NCBI RefSeq assembly: GCF_000011565.2
Contig: NC_005861.2
Location: 310,001 to 374,000 of the forward strand
Direction: 5' to 3'
From: Candidatus Protochlamydia amoebophila UWE25
GTDB taxonomy: Bacteria > Chlamydiota > Chlamydiia > Chlamydiales > Parachlamydiaceae
Length of the DNA stretch: 64,000 nucleotides
Shown: piece by piece, positions 62,278 through 64,000 of the stretch
How the letters are laid out: each line of letters begins with the position of its first letter
Numbering within the stretch: position 1 is the stretch's first letter
Made by a program: the position numbers and the translations under genes
The notes under the pieces: generated by a model
Told to the model about the DNA's origin: nothing
Seen by the model: only the letters and a program-made list of their open reading frames with translations
Databases searched by the model: none

Positions 62278-62490
62278 GTTTTGATAGGGGCCAGTCTAAG
62301 GAATGCTTTTATCACAAATGAATGAAAATTCAAGTCAACGCTATAACCAATCGCCCTAGAGTTTTTCTGTATAAAAATTTGAATGTAAGTACTCACAAAA
62401 AACTGTATATGTCGTTAGAAATTTTTTATTGCTAAGATAGTAATTTACAAGAATAGCAGCTACCTTGGAGTTAAGAGCTTGATTAATTGT
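62278..62490. other. Gap between IS remnant and LRR gene
   Basis: AT-rich sequence probably containing the 5' flank of the decayed IS and the 3' end of the LRR transcript. No clear terminator or IS end could be defined. Confidence 0.35.
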
Positions 62491-64000
62491 TTATAACCTT
62501 TTATTGATTATTACCTGACCATTAAGCCGGAACCAACCAACAGCCGTATTAGAAGCAAGAGTTTGAGCAAAAGCTTTCATTCTCTTATCGCTGATTTGGT
62601 TTCCGTTAAGAGAGAGATCCATAAGAATCGTATTGGAAACAAGAGTTTGAGCAAAAGCTTTCATTCCCTGATCGCTGATTTGATTTCCGTTAAGAGAGAG
62701 TACCCTAATAGACGTATTGGAAGCCATAGTCTGGGCAAAAGCTTCCATCCCTTTATCGCTAATTTGGTTATTATCAAGTCTAAGTGCCCTAAGAGTTGTA
62801 TTGGAAGCAAGAGTTTGAGCAAAAGCTTCCATTCCCTGATCGCTGATTTGATTATTATCAAGTCTAAGTGCCCTAAGAGTTATATTGGAAGCCAGAGCCT
62901 GAGCAAAAGCTTCCATTCCCTGATCACTGATTTGGTTTCCGTTAAGAGAGAGTTCACTAAGAATCGTATTGGAAGCCAGAGCCTGAGCAAAAGCTTCCAT
63001 TCCCTTATCGCTGATTTGGTTATTATCAAGTCTAAGTGCCCTAAGAGCTGTATTGGAAGCCAGAGCCTGAGCAAAAGCTTCCATTCCCTGATCACTGATT
63101 TGGTTTTCGTTAAGAGAGAGTTCACTAAGAATCGTATTGGAAGCCAGAGCCTGAGCAAGAGCTACTATTCCCTTATCACTGATTTGGTTTCCGTTAAGAG
63201 AGAGTACCCCAATAGACGTATTGGAAGCCAGAGCCTGAGCAAAAGCTTCCATTCCCTTATCGCTGATTTGGTTATTATCAAGTCTAAGGGTCCTAAGAGT
63301 TGTATTGGAAGCCAGAGCCTGAGCAAAAGCTTCCATTCCCTTATCACTGATTTGGTTTCCGTTAAGAGAGAGTACCCCAATAGACGTATTGGAAGCCAGA
63401 GCTTGAGCAAAAGCTTCCATTTCCTTATCGCTGATTTGGTTTTCGTTAAGAGAGAGTACCCTAATAGACGTATTGGAAGCCAGAGCCTGAGCAAAAGCTT
63501 TCATTCCCTGATCACTGATTTGGTTTCCGTTAAGAGAGAGATCCATAAGAATCGTATTGGAAGCAAGAGCTTGAGCAAAAGCTTCCATTCCCTGATCACT
63601 GATTTGGTTTCCGTTAAGAGAGAGTTTCCAAAGAGCCGCATTGGAAGCAAGAGACTGAGCAATTGCTTCGGCTCCTTTATCGCTGATTTGGTTTCCGTTA
63701 AGCCAGAGTGTCTCAAGAGCCGCATTGGAAGCAAGAGCTTGAGCAATTGCTTCGGCTCCTTTATCGCTGATTTGGTTTCTGTCAAGATCGAGTGACTTAA
63801 GAGTCGTATTGGAAGCAAGAGAATGAGCAAGTACTTCTGCTCCTCTATCACTTATTTTCTGATTAGAGAGGTTAACAGAGGCGAACTTAGGATCATTCAT
63901 ATAAAGTTGGAGTAATATCCCGGAGTCAATTTCTAGATTTTTTATTTCTTTTAAGACTCTACGCACTCCTTCTTCTTTGGCTTTTTTTAAATCTAAGGCT
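62491..64000 (-). CDS. Leucine-rich repeat protein, 5' end beyond the window
   Basis: The frame stays open to the window edge: a GTG at 63966 gives 491 residues, but the codons upstream (63999-63967, ALDLKKAKEEG) are also open, so the true start may lie outside. After a short helical lead (about 1-27) come 16 near-identical 28-residue repeats of the ribonuclease-inhibitor type, LxLNGNQISDxGMEAFAQALASNTxL. Variation is concentrated in the beta-strand positions that would line the concave face. There is no cysteine-rich cap. LRR proteins of this type are abundant in amoeba-associated chlamydiae and often proposed as host-interaction factors, but no effector signal can be seen here. The gene lies next to a decayed transposase. 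Confidence 0.9.
   Translation of the reverse strand, partial: ALDLKKAKEEGVRRVLKEIKNLEIDSGILLQLYMNDPKFASVNLSNQKISDRGAEVLAHSLASNTTLKSLDLDRNQISDKGAEAIAQALASNAALETLWLNGNQISDKGAEAIAQSLASNAALWKLSLNGNQISDQGMEAFAQALASNTILMDLSLNGNQISDQGMKAFAQALASNTSIRVLSLNENQISDKEMEAFAQALASNTSIGVLSLNGNQISDKGMEAFAQALASNTTLRTLRLDNNQISDKGMEAFAQALASNTSIGVLSLNGNQISDKGIVALAQALASNTILSELSLNENQISDQGMEAFAQALASNTALRALRLDNNQISDKGMEAFAQALASNTILSELSLNGNQISDQGMEAFAQALASNITLRALRLDNNQISDQGMEAFAQTLASNTTLRALRLDNNQISDKGMEAFAQTMASNTSIRVLSLNGNQISDQGMKAFAQTLVSNTILMDLSLNGNQISDKRMKAFAQTLASNTAVGWFRLNGQVIINKRL
62527..63885 (-). repeat. Sixteen tandem 84-bp LRR-coding repeats
   Basis: The DNA is built of 84-bp units that stay in frame, each coding for 28 residues. 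Two-unit blocks recur: the pair TILSELSLN...+...LRALRLDNN occurs at repeats 10-11 and again at 12-13, and TSIGVLSLNG recurs around repeat 7 and 9. This suggests duplication of two-repeat (168-bp) blocks. The last repeat is divergent (NTAVGWFRLNG). Confidence 0.9.

Noticed and set aside
62563-63795. Long plus-strand open frame of 410 codons opposite the LRR gene
   Set aside because: It is a mirror of the 84-bp repeats: the repeat unit happens to lack stops on the other strand, so the frame stays open by periodicity. The product is a monotonous basic repeat (SKSFHSLIADLV) with no known fold.
62527-63885. Tandem repeat that might be taken for a CRISPR array
   Set aside because: Units are 84 bp, contiguous, in frame and without unique spacers. 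They encode LRR repeats.

Overview
The window is about 64 kb of AT-rich, densely coding bacterial chromosome. It reads as an amoeba-associated chlamydia of the Parachlamydiaceae, close to Candidatus Protochlamydia. The pointers are: (i) three nucleotide transporters of the chlamydial/rickettsial/plastid NTT family; (ii) a homologue of EUO, a chlamydia-specific late-gene repressor, in the order tsp, gltX, euo, recJ, secDF; (iii) a ytgA-ytgB-ytgCR-ytgD metal transport operon whose permease is fused to a DtxR-type regulator, followed by dxr and rseP; (iv) sohB-polA-coaE-rho and NTT-pgsA neighbourhoods known from Chlamydia; (v) traits missing from the pathogenic Chlamydiaceae, namely de novo PLP synthesis (pdxST), a MurA that keeps its catalytic cysteine, and a long LRR protein. 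Species assignment is inference; no similarity search was run.

Layout. 1-2500: tRNA-Phe, rplU-rpmA, obg. 2500-9350 (minus): a membrane-anchored unknown protein, then rho-coaE-polA-sohB. 9650-17600: a secreted S9 peptidase, a CysJ-like reductase, ispF, an ATP-grasp orphan, murA and epmB. 17600-26500: argS, an AAA+ protein with a signal peptide, a DUF2709-like protein with tsaE-engB-dnaQ-like, pdxST and pgk. 27000-33960: two tandem NTT carriers, pgsA, an MscS channel and gltX. 34260-48240: a small hydrophobic protein, tsp, euo, rlmD-recJ, a third NTT and a fused secDF. 48320-49700: a degenerate LigT-like protein and a chlamydial unknown. 50520-59105: mrp-DUF971-ytgABCRD-dxr-rseP, mostly with overlapping or touching genes. 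59500-64000: an APC permease fused to a USP-like domain, a decayed IS982-type transposase, and a 16-repeat LRR gene that runs off the end of the window.

How the genes fit together. The window holds core replication, transcription and translation functions and envelope functions (murA, SecDF, RseP, Tsp, SohB, MscS, PgsA). It also holds the host-exploitation layer of an energy parasite: NTT carriers, a metal importer and an amino-acid permease. The mrp-to-rseP run groups metal uptake, metal sensing, an Fe-S-carrier-type ATPase and an isoprenoid enzyme in one direction. EUO points to a biphasic developmental cycle.

The most unusual items are the signal-peptide-bearing single-module ClpB-type AAA+ ATPase (torsin-like architecture), the LigT homologue that has lost both HxTx motifs, the Mrp homologue without its CxxC pair, the LRR gene built of 84-bp units with traces of two-unit duplications, and several unexplained palindromes or hairpins in the long intergenic regions.
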